From the NCBI GenBank assembly GCA_022376925.1, contig JAIOJX010000027.1, positions 21,903,471 through 21,967,470 on the forward strand: 64,000 bases of DNA. The letters are read 5' to 3'. The notes beneath the pieces were generated by a model. It saw nothing but the letters and a program-made list of their open reading frames with translations. It was not told the DNA's origin and did no database searches. Shown here in pieces: positions 1-11,245 of this stretch. Made by a program: the position numbers and the translations under genes. The number at the start of each line of letters is the position of its first letter. Position 1 is the first letter of the stretch. Origin of the DNA: Tragulus kanchil (Eukaryota > Chordata > Mammalia > Artiodactyla > Tragulidae).

Positions 1-154
1 GCATTAAATGCATGTATTAGAAAAGTAGAGAGGACTTAAATATATTAAAATTTATTTCAAAATTTTAACAGAAGAAAAACCAGAATGAGAAGGAATAAAA
101 AGCAAGAAGAAAATAGAAGAAATAACGAAGTTAATAAAAATTAATGAAGTAGAG

Positions 155-450
155 AGCCTCCCGAGTGGCTCCGTGGTAAAGAATCTGCCTGCCCACGCAG
201 GGCACATGGGTTCGATCGCTAGGCCAGGAAGAGCCCACGTGCCGTGTGGCAGCTGAGCCCGTGCAGCACCGCCATCGAACCTGTGTTCCAAAGCCCGGGA
301 GCCGCAACTACGGAGCCACGTGCCCTAGAGCCTCTGCTCCGCCACAAGAGAAGCCACTGCACTAAGAAGCCTGTGCACCACAACCAGAGGGTAGCCCCCA
401 CTCGCCACAACTAGAAAAAGGCTGCGCACAGCAATGAAGACCCAGCGCAG
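155..450 (+). mobile_element. CHR-2-type tRNA-Glu SINE (first copy)
   Basis: The head resembles tRNA-Glu, with an A-box-like stretch and a GGTTCGATC B-box. The body has the CHR-2 phrases on accession of 'gagaagccactgca' and 'caacgaagacccag' type. It is repeated at 1262-1557 as part of duplication 1. The right end is interrupted by an Art2A insertion. Confidence 0.8.
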
Positions 451-452
451 CT

Positions 453-783
453 CAGCTGAGCCACTCAGTCGCACCTGAGTCTTGGCAACCCCGTGGAAGG
501 CAGCACGCCAGGCTTCCCTGTCCTTCACCATCTCCCAGAACCTGCTCCAGCTCATGTCCACGGACTTAGTTATGCCATCCAACCATCTCATCCTCTGTCA
601 TCTCCTTCTCCTTCTGCCTTCTGTTTTTCCCAGTATCAGAGTCTTTGCCAATGAATCACCTCTTTGGCATCAGGTGGCCAAAGTATTAGAGTTTCAGCTT
701 CAGCATCAGTCCTTCCAATGAATATTCAGGGTTGATTTTCTTTAGGATGGACTGCTTTAATCTCCTTGCTGTCCAAGGGACTC
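453..783 (-). mobile_element. Art2A/BovA SINE (BovB-derived), first copy
   Basis: The reverse-strand sequence has the ruminant Art2A signature: 'actaagtccgtggacatgag', 'atgctgggaaa'-type core and 'cattggaaggactgatgctg'. It lies inside duplication 1 and is cut near 747 by the duplication join. Confidence 0.75.
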
Positions 784-1242
784 TCAACGAAACACCTGAA
801 GCATCATGACCCATGGCCACCGTCACCAGCCCTCGTGTCAGAGTCGGGAAGCCGTGAGGACCAGGGCAACCCGGAGAGCAGATGCCAGGGAAGAGGGGGT
901 CCCTCCCGCTCAACCGGCTGTCCTCACACAACACGCAGGCAATGTGGCTCAGATCCATACACTGTTAAGGAGTAGCTCAAAATCTGGGCGTGGAGTGAAA
1001 TCTTTCTTTGAAACACCAGCTTAATTAGAAACAATAGCAATCCAACCTGGGCCTCCCAGACCCATCTGCTGGCACAACGGTTGAGTTATGCTTGAGGATA
1101 TTTTACAGCATTAAATGCATGTATTAGAAAAGTAGAGAGGACTTAAATATATTAAAATTTATTTCAAAATTTTAACAGAAGAAAAACCAGAATGAGAAGG
1201 AATAAAAAGCAAGAAGAAAATAGAAGAAATAACGAAGTTAAT

Positions 1243-2006
1243 AAAAATTAATGAAGTAGAGAGCCTCCCTAGTGGCTCCGTGGTAAAGAATCTGCCTGCC
1301 CACGCAGGGCACATGGGTTCGATCGCTAGGCCAGGAAGAGCCCACGTGCCGTGTGGCAGCTGAGCCCGTGCAGCACCGCCATCGAACCTGTGTTCCAAAG
1401 CCCGGGAGCCGCAACTACGGAGCCACGTGCCCTAGAGCCTCTGCTCCGCCACAAGAGAAGCCACTGCACTAAGAAGCCTGTGCACCACAACCAGAGGGTA
1501 GCCCCCACTCGCCACAACTAGAAAAAGGCTGCGCACAGCAATGAAGACCCAGCGCAGCTCAGCTGAGCCACTCAGTCGCACCTGAGTCTTGGCAACCCCG
1601 TGGACGGCAGCACGCCAGGCTTCCCTGTCCTTCACCATCTCCCAGAACCTGCTCCAGCTCATGTCCACGGACTTAGTTATGCCATCCAACCATCTCATCC
1701 TCTGTCATCTCCTTCTCCTTCTGCCTTCTGTTTTTCCCAGTATCAGAGTCTTTGCCAATGAATCACCTCTTTGGCATCAGGTGGCCAAAGTATTAGAGTT
1801 TCAGCTTCAGCATCAGTCCTTCCAATGAATATTCAGGGTTGATTTTCTTTAGGACTGATTGGTTTGATCTCCTTGCTGTCCAAGGGACTCTCAAGAGTCT
1901 TCTCCAACATCACAATTCAAAGGCATCAATTTTCTGACCCAGTGCAGCCATAAATAAAAAAGAATCAAGTAAATAAATCTTTTTTAAAAATTAATGAAGT
2001 AGAGAG
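1243..2006. mobile_element. Nested insertion: CHR-2 SINE carrying an Art2A insertion, with target-site duplications
   Basis: A 21-base direct repeat at 1243-1263 and 1986-2006 brackets the whole block and is the target-site duplication of the CHR SINE (head at 1262, AAATAAAT-rich tail near 1955-1985). Inside it, the phrase 'gacccagYgcagc' occurs near 1544 and again near 1936. That brackets the reverse-oriented Art2A element (about 1560-1935), which therefore inserted later. The order of events can be read directly. Confidence 0.8.
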
Positions 2007-2215
2007 ACCCACAGACTTAGAAAATCAACTTATGGTTGCTGGAGGGAAGAGGTAGTCAGGGATTTAGGGAAGGTCATATGTGCTCTGCTATATTTAAAAT
2101 GTATAACCAACAAGGACCTATTGCATAGCACATGGAGCTCTGCTCAGTGTTATGTGGCAGCCTGGATGGGAGGGAAATAGGCAGCTTAGATGGGGGAAAA
2201 GTGGAAACAATGCAG
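2007..2215 (+). mobile_element. L1 3'-UTR fragment
   Basis: The sequence contains typical ruminant L1 3'-UTR text, including 'tatggttgctggaggg', 'aaccaacaaggacctattg' and 'gttatgtggcagcctgg'. The nested CHR/Art2A block is inserted into this element; the A-rich text before 1243 is probably its left part. Confidence 0.65.
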
Positions 2216-2870
2216 ATTTTATTTTCTTGGGCTCCAAAATCACTACAGGCAATGACTGCAGTCACAAAGCTAAAAAGACACCGGCTCCTTGGAAGGAAAG
2301 CTATGGCAAACCCAGACAGCGTATTAAATGACAGAGACATCGGGCTTCCCCTGGTGGTCCAGTGGGTAAGGACACCGCCTTGCAGTGCAAGGGGCGCCGG
2401 TTCGAACCCTGGCCTGGGAAGATCCCACGTGCCGTGGAGTGGCTGGACTGATGTGTTCAATTACCAAGCCGGAGCTCTGGAGTGCATGCGCCCAGAGCCG
2501 GCGCTCTGCAACAACAGAGGCCACCACGATGGGAGGCCCACATGAGCCAAAGAACAAAGACGGATGAAAATAGAGAAATGAAAGACCAATAGAAGCGGCC
2601 CGCCCGCTCCCCTCCCTCCCCAACCCAACCCCCGCCCAAAATAAATATAAATAAATAAATCTTTTAAAAAAAAAACTGCATAAATTACAGAGACATCACT
2701 TTGCTGACAAAGGTCCATATAGTCAAAGCTACAGTTTTCCAGCCGTCATGTGTGGATGTGAGAGTTGGGCCATTAAGAAGGCTGAGTGCTGGGGAGGAAT
2801 GGGATATATATATGACTAATCTAGGATTATACATATCTGTAAACAACAAAACTCTGCAAAAGCAAAAACA
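2215..2870 (+). mobile_element. BovB/Art2A fragment split by a SINE
   Basis: Two pieces (about 2215-2340 and 2698-2800) join into one forward BovB/Art2A-type element. The first has 'cttgggctccaaaatcac' and 'ccttggaaggaaagctatg'. The second resumes with 'cactttgctgacaaaggtcc' and 'gtggatgtgagagttgg'. The break is the tRNA-Glu SINE at 2342-2680. Confidence 0.75.
2342..2681 (+). mobile_element. tRNA-Glu SINE, distinctive subfamily, copy 1
   Basis: The tRNA-Glu-like head has a B-box 'ggttcgaacc'. The body carries the diagnostic 'gcagtgcaaggggcgccgg' and 'gcatgcgcccagagcc' phrases and a tail near 'gaaagaccaatagaag'. It is flanked by a 16-base target-site duplication (2326-2341 and 2682-2697, one mismatch), so the insertion is fairly young. 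Confidence 0.85.
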
Positions 2871-2873
2871 AAA

Positions 2874-5144
2874 AATTTTTTTAAAATCAGGAAAAAACCC
2901 CTTCACCATTGCAACCAAAAGAATCAAATATCTAGGAATAAACCTACCCAAAGAAACAAAAGAATTGTACACAGAAAATTACAAGACACTCATGAGAGAC
3001 ATTAAAGAAGACTTAAACAGATGGAGAGATATTCCATGTTCCTGGATTGGAAGAATCAATATTGTGAAAATGACCATACTTCCAAATATCATCTACAGAT
3101 TCAATGCAATACCTATTCAACTACCACTGACATTTTTCACAGAACTAGACCAAATAATAACACAGTTCATATGGAAACACAGAAGACCTCGAATAGCAAA
3201 AGCAATCCTGAGGAAGAAAAATGGAGTTGGAGGGATCAGCCTCCCTAACTTCAGACTCTACTACAAAGCAACAGTTATCAAGACAGTATGGTACTGGCAC
3301 AAAAACAGAACTATAGATCAATGGAACAAGATTGAGAACCCAGAGATCAACCCACGCATCTATGGGTACCTTATTTTTGATAAAGGAGGAGAAACTATAA
3401 AATGGGACAAAGACAGTCTCTTTAACAAGTGGTGCTGGGAGAATTGGACAGCTACATGCAAAAAAATGAAATTGGAACATTCCCTGACGCCATACACTAA
3501 GATCAACTCAAAATGGATTAAAGACCTCAATGTAAGACCAGAAACCATCAAACTCTTAGAGGAGAATATAGGTAAAACCCTCAAGGACATCAATCAAAGC
3601 AAGATACTAAAATAGCAGAACTGAAAAAAAAAATGAACATATGGGACCTCATGAAACTTAAAAGCTTTTGTACAGCAAAAGAAATTACAAAAAAGTTCAA
3701 CAGACACCCCACAGAGTGGGAGAAAATCATAGCAAATGAAACAACAGACAAAGAATTAATCTCCAAAATCTACAAGCAACTCAGACAACTCAGCACAGGA
3801 AAATGAGCAGCCCAATCAAAAATGGGAAAAGATCTAAAGAGACGCCCCTCCAAAGAGGACATACAAATGGTCCAAAGCACATGAAGCGATGCTCAACCTC
3901 GCTTATTATTAGAGAAATGCAAATTAAAACCACAATGAGATACCACCTCACACCTGTCAGAATGGACATCATCAACAAATCGACAGACAAAAAGTGCTGG
4001 AGAGGGTGAAAATTTTTAAAATCAGGAAAACCCTTCACCATTGCAACCAAAAGAATCAAATATCTAGGAATAAACCTACCCAAAGAAACAAAAGAATTGT
4101 ACACAGAAAATTACAAGACACTCATGAGAGACATTAAAGAAGACTTAAACAGATGGAGAGATATTCCATGTTCCTGGATTGGAAGAATCAATATTGTGAA
4201 AATGACCATACTTCCAAATATCATCTACAGATTCAATGCAATACCTATTCAACTACCACTGACATATTTCACAGAACTAGACCAAAGAATAACACAGTTC
4301 ATATGGAAACACAGAAGACCTCGAATAGCCAAAGCAATCCTGAGGAAGAAAAATGGAGTTGGAGGGATCATCCTCCCTAACTTCAGACTCTACTACAAAG
4401 CAACAGTTATCAAGACAGTATGGTACTGGCACAAAAACAGAACTATAGATCAATGGAACAAGATTGAGAACCCAGAGATCAACCCACGCACCTATGGGTA
4501 CCTTATTTTTGATAAAGGAGGAGAAACTATAAAATGGGACAAAGACAGTCTCTTTAACAAGTGGTGCTGGGAGAATTGGACAGCTACATGCAAAAAAATG
4601 AAATTGGAACATTCCCTGACGCCATACACTAAGATCAACTCAAAATGGATTAAAGACCTCAATGTAAGACCAGAAACCATCAAACTCTTAGAGGAGAATA
4701 TAGGTAAAACCCTCAAGGACATCAATCAAAGCAAGATACTAAAATAGCAGAACTGAAAAAAAAAATGAACATATGGGACCTCATGAAACTTAAAAGCTTT
4801 TGTACAGCAAAAGAAATTACAAAAAAGTTCAACAGACACCCCACAGAGTGGGAGAAAATCATAGCAAATGAAACAACAGACAAAGAATTAATCTCCAAAA
4901 TCTACAAGCAACTCAGACAACTCAGCACAGGGAAAATGAGCAGCCCAATCAAAAAATGGGAAAAAGATCTAAAGAGACGCCTCTCCAAAGAGGACATACA
5001 AATGGTCCAAAAGCACATGAAGCGATGCTCAACCTCGCTTATTATTAGAGAAATGCAAATTAAAACCACAATGAGATACCACCTCACACCTGTCAGAATG
5101 GCCATCATCAACAAATCGACAGACAACAAATGCTGGAGAGGGTG
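2874..5144. repeat. Tandem duplication 2 (unit about 1132 bp) inside the L1
   Basis: Copy 1 (2874-4008) and copy 2 (4009-5144) carry the same L1 ORF2 segment. Copy 1 has several homopolymer losses relative to copy 2, for example in the runs near 3820-3890, plus scattered substitutions. The rest of the L1 continues only after copy 2. One copy looks like unpolished long-read sequence. Confidence 0.9.
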
Positions 5145-5895
5145 TGGAGAAAAGGGAACCCTCTTGCATTGCTGGTGGGAATGTAAACTAATATAACCTC
5201 TATGGAAGACAATATGGAGATTCCTTAAAAAACTAAAAATAGAAGCACCCTATGACCCAGCAATCCCACTATTAGGCCTATATCCTGATGAAATCAAAAC
5301 TGAAAGAGGCACCTGTACCCCAATGTTCATTGCAGCTCTCTATACAATAGCCAGAACATGGAAGCAACCTAGATGTCCATCGACAAATGAATGGATCCAG
5401 AAGCTCTGGTACATATATACAATGGAATACTACTCAGCTGTTAAAAGAAATGCAGAAGACTCAGTCCTAATGAGGTGGCTGGCTTTAGAACCTATCATAA
5501 AAAGTGAAGTAAGTCTAAAGAGAAAGACAAGTATAGTATACTAACTCATATATATGGGATCTAGTAAGATGGTCATGATAACACACACAGTGAACTCATG
5601 AAAAAACAGAGAATAGACATAAAGACATTGTGGAGACCGAACAATGGGAGGGAGTAACATGGGAACCTATACTGTCATGTGTAGAAAAGATAGCTATTGT
5701 CATTGTGCTAGGGGAATAGGAGTACCTACAACCACTTGGAGCAATGGTCTGGAGGGATGGGGGGGGGGACCTGGGTGGGGGGAGGGCCAAGGGATATGCA
5801 TCTGATTGATCTGGGAACATACATGTACAAAAATAAATAAATAAATAAATAAATAAATGTTAAGGAAATAAAATCAGGAAAAAAAAAAAAAAAAC
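2885..5895 (+). mobile_element. L1 LINE, 3' part (end of ORF2, 3' UTR, tail)
   Basis: The forward strand encodes the C-terminal part of the L1 ORF2 protein, downstream of the reverse transcriptase catalytic core. Recognisable phrases are GIRINIVKM-like text, '[19 protein letters not shown]' and a cysteine motif near 5140-5180 ([18 protein letters not shown]). A 3' UTR with a G-rich tract (about 5745-5790) and an AAAT/poly-A tail (5830-5895) follow. The element is 5'-truncated, its frame is broken, and a 1.13-kb internal duplication inflates it. It is an inert fossil copy. Confidence 0.9.
5752..5790 (+). repeat. G-rich tract of L1 3' UTR
   Basis: Runs of ten, three and six guanines are separated by short spacers, the usual polypurine segment of mammalian L1 3' UTRs and a candidate G-quadruplex. 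Confidence 0.7.
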
Positions 5896-5911
5896 TCTTA
5901 AAAAAAGAAGA

Positions 5912-6291
5912 ATAGATGAGTGCCAAAGAACAGACGCTTTTGAACTGTGGTGCCGGAGAAGATTCTTGAGAGTTCTTTGGACAGGAAGGGGATCAAACCA
6001 GTCAATCCTAAAAGAAACCAACCCTGAATATTCATTGGAAGGACTGATGCTGAAGCTCCAATACTTTGGCCACCTGACACAGAGCCAACTCATTGGCAAA
6101 GACCCTGATGCTGGGAAAGATTGAAGACAGAAGAAGGGGCAACAGAGGAAGAGATGGTTGGACAGCATCACTGACTCGATGGACATGAGTTTGAGCAGGC
6201 TCCGGGAGACGGTGAAGGACAGGGAAGCCTGGCGTGCTGCAGACCATGGGGTCACAAAGAGTCGGACATGACTGAGCGGCTGAACAACACA
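5912..6291 (+). mobile_element. Art2A SINE (BovB-derived)
   Basis: A nearly complete forward Art2A element with 'cattggaaggactgatgctg', 'gatgctgggaaagattgaag', 'tggacatgagtttgagcagg' and the terminal 'gagtcggacatgactgagcg'. It sits directly after the L1 tail. Confidence 0.85.
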
Positions 6292-6563
6292 GAAAACTAA
6301 AACAGTCATCAGGGAAGGGAAGCGTTGGTGCAGACCCTCTCCTGGCACCCCTCAGGGCAGGTGGACATAGGTTAAGGAGGTCAGCATAGAACAGGGAAGC
6401 ATTTTTAAAACTGGAAGAAAATAGAAGTGAATCTATAACATCTCTAGATGACAGGGCAGTTTTTGACACTTGAAATTAGTGAACGGGAAACAAGAGTCAG
6501 TAGTGAATGTGATCGCAGGCAAATATAGCTCTTGGAGATACCAATTAAAAAAGACTGAAAAGG

Positions 6564-6866
6564 GGGCTTCCCTGGTGGTCCAGTGGGTAAGGACACCGTC
6601 TTGCAGTGCAAGGGGCGCCGGTTCGGTCCCTGGCCTGGGAAGATCCCACGTGCTGCAGAGCGGCTGGACCAATGTGACCAATTACCAAGCCGGAGCTCTG
6701 GAGCGCATGCGCCCAGAGCCAGTGTTCTGCGACAACAGACGCCACTGCGATGGGAGGTCCACACGGGCCAAAGAACAAAGATGGATGAAAATAGACAGAT
6801 GAAAGACCAATAGAAGTGGCCCACCCCCGCCTCCCTCCCCACCCCACCTCACCACCCCCCCAAAAA
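6564..6866 (+). mobile_element. tRNA-Glu SINE, distinctive subfamily, copy 2
   Basis: Same head and body as the element at 2342, with the 'gcaaggggcgccggttcgg' B-box region and 'gcatgcgcccagagcc'. The tail 'gaaagaccaatagaagtggc' runs into C-rich sequence. A short flanking repeat 'aaaaagactgaaaa' is seen on both sides (about 6548 and 6863), consistent with a target-site duplication. Confidence 0.85.
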
Positions 6867-6944
6867 GACTGAAAAGACAAAGAACAGACTGAGAGAAATA
6901 TTAGAACAAATAACACAGAAAAAGACTCATAATGTTTCTCTTTT

Positions 6945-7135
6945 TTAAAGATTTTTCTTGATGTGGACCATTTTTAACATTTTTATTGAATTTGTTACAA
7001 TATTGCTTCTGCTTTATGTTTGGGCTTTCTGACCAGGAGGCATGTGGGATCTTAGCTCCCTGACCAAGAGTCAAACCTGCACTCCCTCCAGTGAAAGTCA
7101 CAGTCTTAACCACTGGACCACCAGGGGAGACATAG
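6945..7135 (-). mobile_element. CHR-1-type tRNA-Glu SINE
   Basis: Reverse orientation. The T-rich tail is on the left, followed by 'gtgggatcttagctccctga' and the head 'cttaaccactggaccaccag', which is the complement of the A-box region of the tRNA-Glu head. Confidence 0.8.
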
Positions 7136-7698
7136 TTTCCAATAATGTCTCTCTTGATTAAGAGTGTATAGAAGAAAATGTTAAGACTCCATTTGGAAAA
7201 TGGATGAGAGATGAAAGGCAAGTCACAAAGAAGAAATCAGTGGCTAATAAAATTCAAATGTGTAAATAATGTAGCAAATAAGAAGTGCGGAAGACAATAC
7301 CATTTTCAAATATCATCTCAATCAAGTGTTGATAACTCACGTTTTGCAGACCAGGACCAAGTGGTCCGGGCACTGTGAGAAGACGCTGGAGGGAAGATGA
7401 GTGGTTCAGATCCACAGAGAGCCTGGAGGCAGCCTGGCCGACCAGACACAGTGGTCCCCTCAGCTGCAGTAAGGACACCTCTAGGATGTGGTCCTCGGGA
7501 CATAGTGAGAGGTATACAAAAAAGGTGTGCATAGAGATTCATTACATGGTTAGCAAAAATAAAGGAAAAAGATCCACTTCTATCAGTTAGGGAAATAAGT
7601 ATATAATGCCAACAGTGATAATGAGGCTTAGAAATATTTTAATTATGTGGAAAATTCTCATACGAAGTGAAAATGAGGGTTTTTTAAAAATCACGTAC
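7136..7698. other. Unique sequence, no gene seen
   Basis: Short open frames on both strands lack family similarity, signal peptides or splice-site pairs. I see nothing that supports a gene here. Confidence 0.5.
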
Positions 7699-7699
7699 A

Positions 7700-7970
7700 G
7701 GGCTTCCCTGGTGGTGCAGTGATAAAGAGTCCGCCTTGCAGTGCAAGGGGCATCGGTTCGATCCTGGCCCAAGAAGATCCCATGTGCTGCAGAACGGCTG
7801 GACCAGTGTGTCCAATTACGAGCCAGCGCTCTGGAGCGCATGCGCCCAGAGCCAGTGCTCTGCAGTGAGAGAGACCACTGCAATGGGAGGCCCACACAGG
7901 CTGAAGAATAAAGACGGATGAAAAATAAATAAAGAAACAAAGAAAGAAAAAAAGGGGCCAAAAATTTTTT
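7700..7970 (+). mobile_element. tRNA-Glu SINE, distinctive subfamily, copy 3
   Basis: The head ('ccttgcagtgcaaggggc') and the body ('gcatgcgcccagagccagtg') match the copies at 2342 and 6564. The tail is A-rich, with AAATAAAG-type repeats. Confidence 0.85.
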
Positions 7971-8129
7971 TGAAATCATGTACAGTATAATATCAACTAA
8001 CTTTGTAAAATGCATTAAAAAGATCAACAATAAGCTAAAATGTTAACAACTGGTTGCCTTGAGCATTAAGACAGACATAAAGTTTTTTTATTTTTTCTAA
8101 TTTTTCTTTTTTGTTGTTTTTTCTGTACT

Positions 8130-8172
8130 TTTCCTGGACTCCTTCCCCCGCCCCCGCCCCCCCACCCCCACT
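8130..8172. repeat. C-rich low-complexity tract
   Basis: Repeated CCCCC(G/A) runs after a T-rich stretch. The surrounding 7970-8370 segment has no recognisable gene. Confidence 0.7.
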
Positions 8173-8369
8173 CCGTGCTTTCCCAAGTGTCAATAATGAG
8201 CACTTACTACTTTCAAAATCATAGGAAAGACAAATGTCTGGACAGTTTAATAGTGTGGCAGGCAGAGTAAAGAGGTCTATGTGTGAACCCCCAGAACTTG
8301 TGAGCATCCTCAGCCTTACATGACAAAAAGAGTCTATGCAGGTGTGATTACATTAAGTAAATTAAGTAG

Positions 8370-8480
8370 GAAATGGCAATCCCCTCCACTGTTCTTGCCT
8401 AAGAAAGCCCATGGACAGAGGAGTCTGGAGGGCTACAGTCCATGGGGTCACCAAGAGTCAGCCACGACTGGGTGGTGAAG
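8370..8480 (+). mobile_element. Bov-tA SINE fragment
   Basis: Forward fragment with 'aatggcaatcccctccac', 'tggacagaggagtctgg' and 'acagtccatggggtcacc'. The tRNA head is missing. Confidence 0.8.
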
Positions 8481-8854
8481 CAGTGACCATCGGTCCCACT
8501 CCCATCTCGGTGCGCTATTCCAGTGCCCCCTCCCCATCACCTCGGCAAAGCACTGGTCCTGGGTGGGGGAGCCCTCCTGGCACAGAGCAGCCTAGACTCC
8601 AGCACCCCCCCGGCACGGTGCTCCCAGCCTGGATGATGGGGAATACCCCTGGATCAGTGGGAGCTGAGCCCCAGGATGAGGTGACCGGCTCACTGTCCAT
8701 AAGTGACAGGGGGCACTGGACGCTGCCCCAGCTCAACGGGGGACATCAGCTCGTCTCAGCTCAGGGTCAGCACATCTGGGGTCTTGGCCACCTCTGCCAC
8801 CTCTCGTGGTGAGGCTGAAGCTGGACAAGGCAGCTAATTTTTCTCTGAAAAAAA
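8481..8854. other. GC-rich unique sequence, no gene assigned
   Basis: Open frames of 70-130 codons occur on both strands but resemble nothing recognisable and have no convincing splice context. Their openness is explained by GC richness. Confidence 0.4.
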
Positions 8855-9032
8855 ATTGTTGTTGTTGTTGTTTAGTCACTAAGGGGTGTTCCAGTCTTTC
8901 GTGACCCCATTCCAGGGAAAAATACCAGTGGGTTGCCATTTCCTACTCCAGGGGATCTTCCCTACCTGGGGATCGAACCTGCGTCTCCTGCATTGGCAGG
9001 TGATTCCTTCACCACTGAGCCACAAAATAGAG
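8855..9032 (-). mobile_element. Bov-tA SINE
   Basis: Reverse Bov-tA: the (TTG)n-type stretch 'gttgttgttgttgtttagtc', then 'gtgggttgccatttcctac', 'ggggatcgaacctgcgtctc' and 'ccaccactgagcc'-like head. Confidence 0.85.
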
Positions 9033-9537
9033 TCCTTGAAAGTCTTGCTTCTCACAGGAAATGAACTGTTATAAAGCCCGGTGGAAATTTTCTGATTTTT
9101 TCCAGTGCACTTCTGAAAAACTGACCTCTTGAGAAGAAGGAAGCAGTACTGCTTAAAACTGTTACTTGTGATCGGAAGTTCTGTGCTAGAGGCCGGTCAC
9201 AGGTTGGCCCCAAGGTTCACCCTGGTGACTGGGTTCCTGTTAGCACACAGCTGGGTCTGTTCTGCCTCAGACAAATATTTCCGCCCTCTGCCTTAATCCC
9301 TCCCATACCATAAACACACACACACACTACTTTCACATCTGCTCACCATCAAGGTCCCCTGTTCCCAAATCTCAGTGGAGAAGAAAACAACAGCGGTCCT
9401 TTATGTACATTCCCAAAATCTACTTTCTCTGTTCCTACACCGAAACTCAAGGCTGAGGATCCACAGGCCAGCCCCAGCCACCTATGAGCCACGTGACTCT
9501 CTCCTCCCCCAAGACCTTTCCCCCAAAGAGATAATAG
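9033..9537. other. Unique sequence with a short CA run
   Basis: A short (CA)7 tract lies near 9314-9328. No exon or RNA gene is recognised. Confidence 0.5.
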
Positions 9538-9755
9538 GATTCTCCCAACCAGTGGCTCAGCAGGTAAAGGATCCGTCGGCAGCACAGGAGACATAGGAGA
9601 TACGGGTTTGATCCCTGGGTCAGGAAGGTCCCCTGGAAGAGGAGGAAATGGCAACCCGCTCCAGGATTCTTGCCCAGAAGATTCTCTGGACAGAAAAGCC
9701 TCGCAGGCTACAGTCCTTGGGGCCGCCAAGAGTCAGACACAACTAGGCACACGGT
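9538..9755 (+). mobile_element. Bov-tA SINE
   Basis: Full-length forward copy with 'gatacgggtttgatccctgg' head, 'ggaaatggcaacccgctcc' and the end 'agagtcagacacaactaggc'. Confidence 0.85.
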
Positions 9756-10224
9756 ACAGAACCTCCCAGCTGGCCCCATCAGGGGCTTGTGAGGCAAGTA
9801 ACGAAGCCACAGGGCTTTCTGTTCCTCAAACGTACCAAGGCCAAGCTCATTTCTACAGGAGAACCCGGCTGGCCCCTGTGCCTGAGAAACTGTCCTCAGT
9901 CTGAAGGGCCTAATTCTTCTCGCCCTCCAGGCCTCATTTCAGGTGGCTCCTCCTCAGAGAGCACCTGCTAAGCCTCCTCCCCCAACCCCGTCAAAAGCAC
10001 TCCCTTCACCCCCAATCAGGACACCTGGCTTAGCTTTGCTCACAGCACATGTTGCTGCTTGGAAGTACTGTTTCCATTTCTAGGCCTACTGGACCGAATG
10101 ATCAACCCGACCATGTGAAACAGTCACAGGTCATAAAGGTCCAGGGGTCATGCCTTCTGGAGCCTCAGATCCAAATGCGACCTCCGAAAGTTCTCTCAGG
10201 ACACGACTGCTCCTAATTCAGCTC

Positions 10225-10870
10225 TCTGCTCCTTCATTATTTTCTTATTGAGATATAACTCACGGACCACGCCTATAGCTCAGTGGTTTGTTGAGATACA
10301 AAGCCGGGCGACCATCCAGAAATTCACCAAACATCCGCTAATTCCAGAACATTGTCATCACCCCAAGAGAAACCTCATGCACAGAGTCCCTCCCCTTCAT
10401 TCCCCCGCAGCCCCTGAGGACCACTAATCTCCCTTCTGTCTCAGTCTAAGACATTTCGTATGAACGAAATAACACAACATACACCCCTTTGGTGTCTGGA
10501 TTCTTTCACTGAGCTTAATGTGTTCCAGGTTCATCCAGGCAGAAGCATGTGTCTGTGCCTTATTCCTTTTTAGGACGTATCCCCTTGGCATGAGTCCCGC
10601 AGGTTTTATTTAGCCACCCATCAGTTGATGTACATTTAGACTGTTTCCACTTTTTAGCTCTTATGACCTATGTGGCCGTGAACATTCTCATACAAGTTTT
10701 TCACATGGGCGTACATCTTCCATTCTCTCAGATATATGCCTAGGATCGGGTTGTTTGGCTCACGTGGTAACAGCTTGTTGGATATTTTCAAGACTGTCAA
10801 ATCGTTTTCCAAAGTGGCTGCACTGTTTTACAATCCCATGAGCAAGGTCCTCTGCAGGTAATGTTAACAG
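10225..10870 (-). mobile_element. Old L1 fragment (L1M type), 3' part
   Basis: Reverse-strand L1 3' region with 'ttcttattgagatataact', 'ttctttcactgagcttaatg', 'cccatcagttgatgtacatt' and 'aagtggctgcactgttttac'. Divergence is high, so this is an ancient insertion shared widely among mammals. Confidence 0.8.
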
Positions 10871-11099
10871 CCTCAATTGTTGGACGCTACGAAAGTAGAA
10901 GGACAAAGCCTTGGGAGAGTGCATCACGGAAATCATACTATTCCCAGTCCACTAGACGCATTCGCTCATTCAGCTAATACTCACTGTTTATCTAAACTGC
11001 ATCTGCTATGGCGGTAGATGCAAAAATCCTAGCCCTCCTGAAACTTATGTTCTACCAAAGTGAGGGCAGAGAGCGAATAAACCATGGAGAGAAATCATG

Positions 11100-11245
11100 C
11101 AAGGGAATTTCTTTTTATTTCTTTTCTTTTTTTAGCCACACTTCACGGCGTGTGGAACTTCCCTAACCAGGAGTCAAACACACACACCCCTGCAGGGGAA
11201 GCACAGCGTCTTAACCACTGGACCATCAGGGAAGTCTGGGGAATT
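11100..11245 (-). mobile_element. CHR-1-type tRNA-Glu SINE
   Basis: Reverse orientation: T-rich tail at left, 'ggcgtgtggaacttccct', and head complement 'cttaaccactggaccatcag'. Confidence 0.75.

Larger units (their letters stand above)
1..1854. repeat. Tandem duplication 1 (unit 1107 bp, left copy cut by window edge)
   Basis: Bases 1-747 recur at 1108-1854 at a constant offset of 1107 with only a few substitutions. Bases 748-1107 have no partner to the right, so in a tandem model the left copy begins about 360 bases before the window and the join lies near 747/748, inside an Art2A-type SINE. The unit carries a CHR SINE plus part of an Art2A element. It has the same size class as twelve other duplications in the window, so it is probably an assembly artefact. 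Confidence 0.85.
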
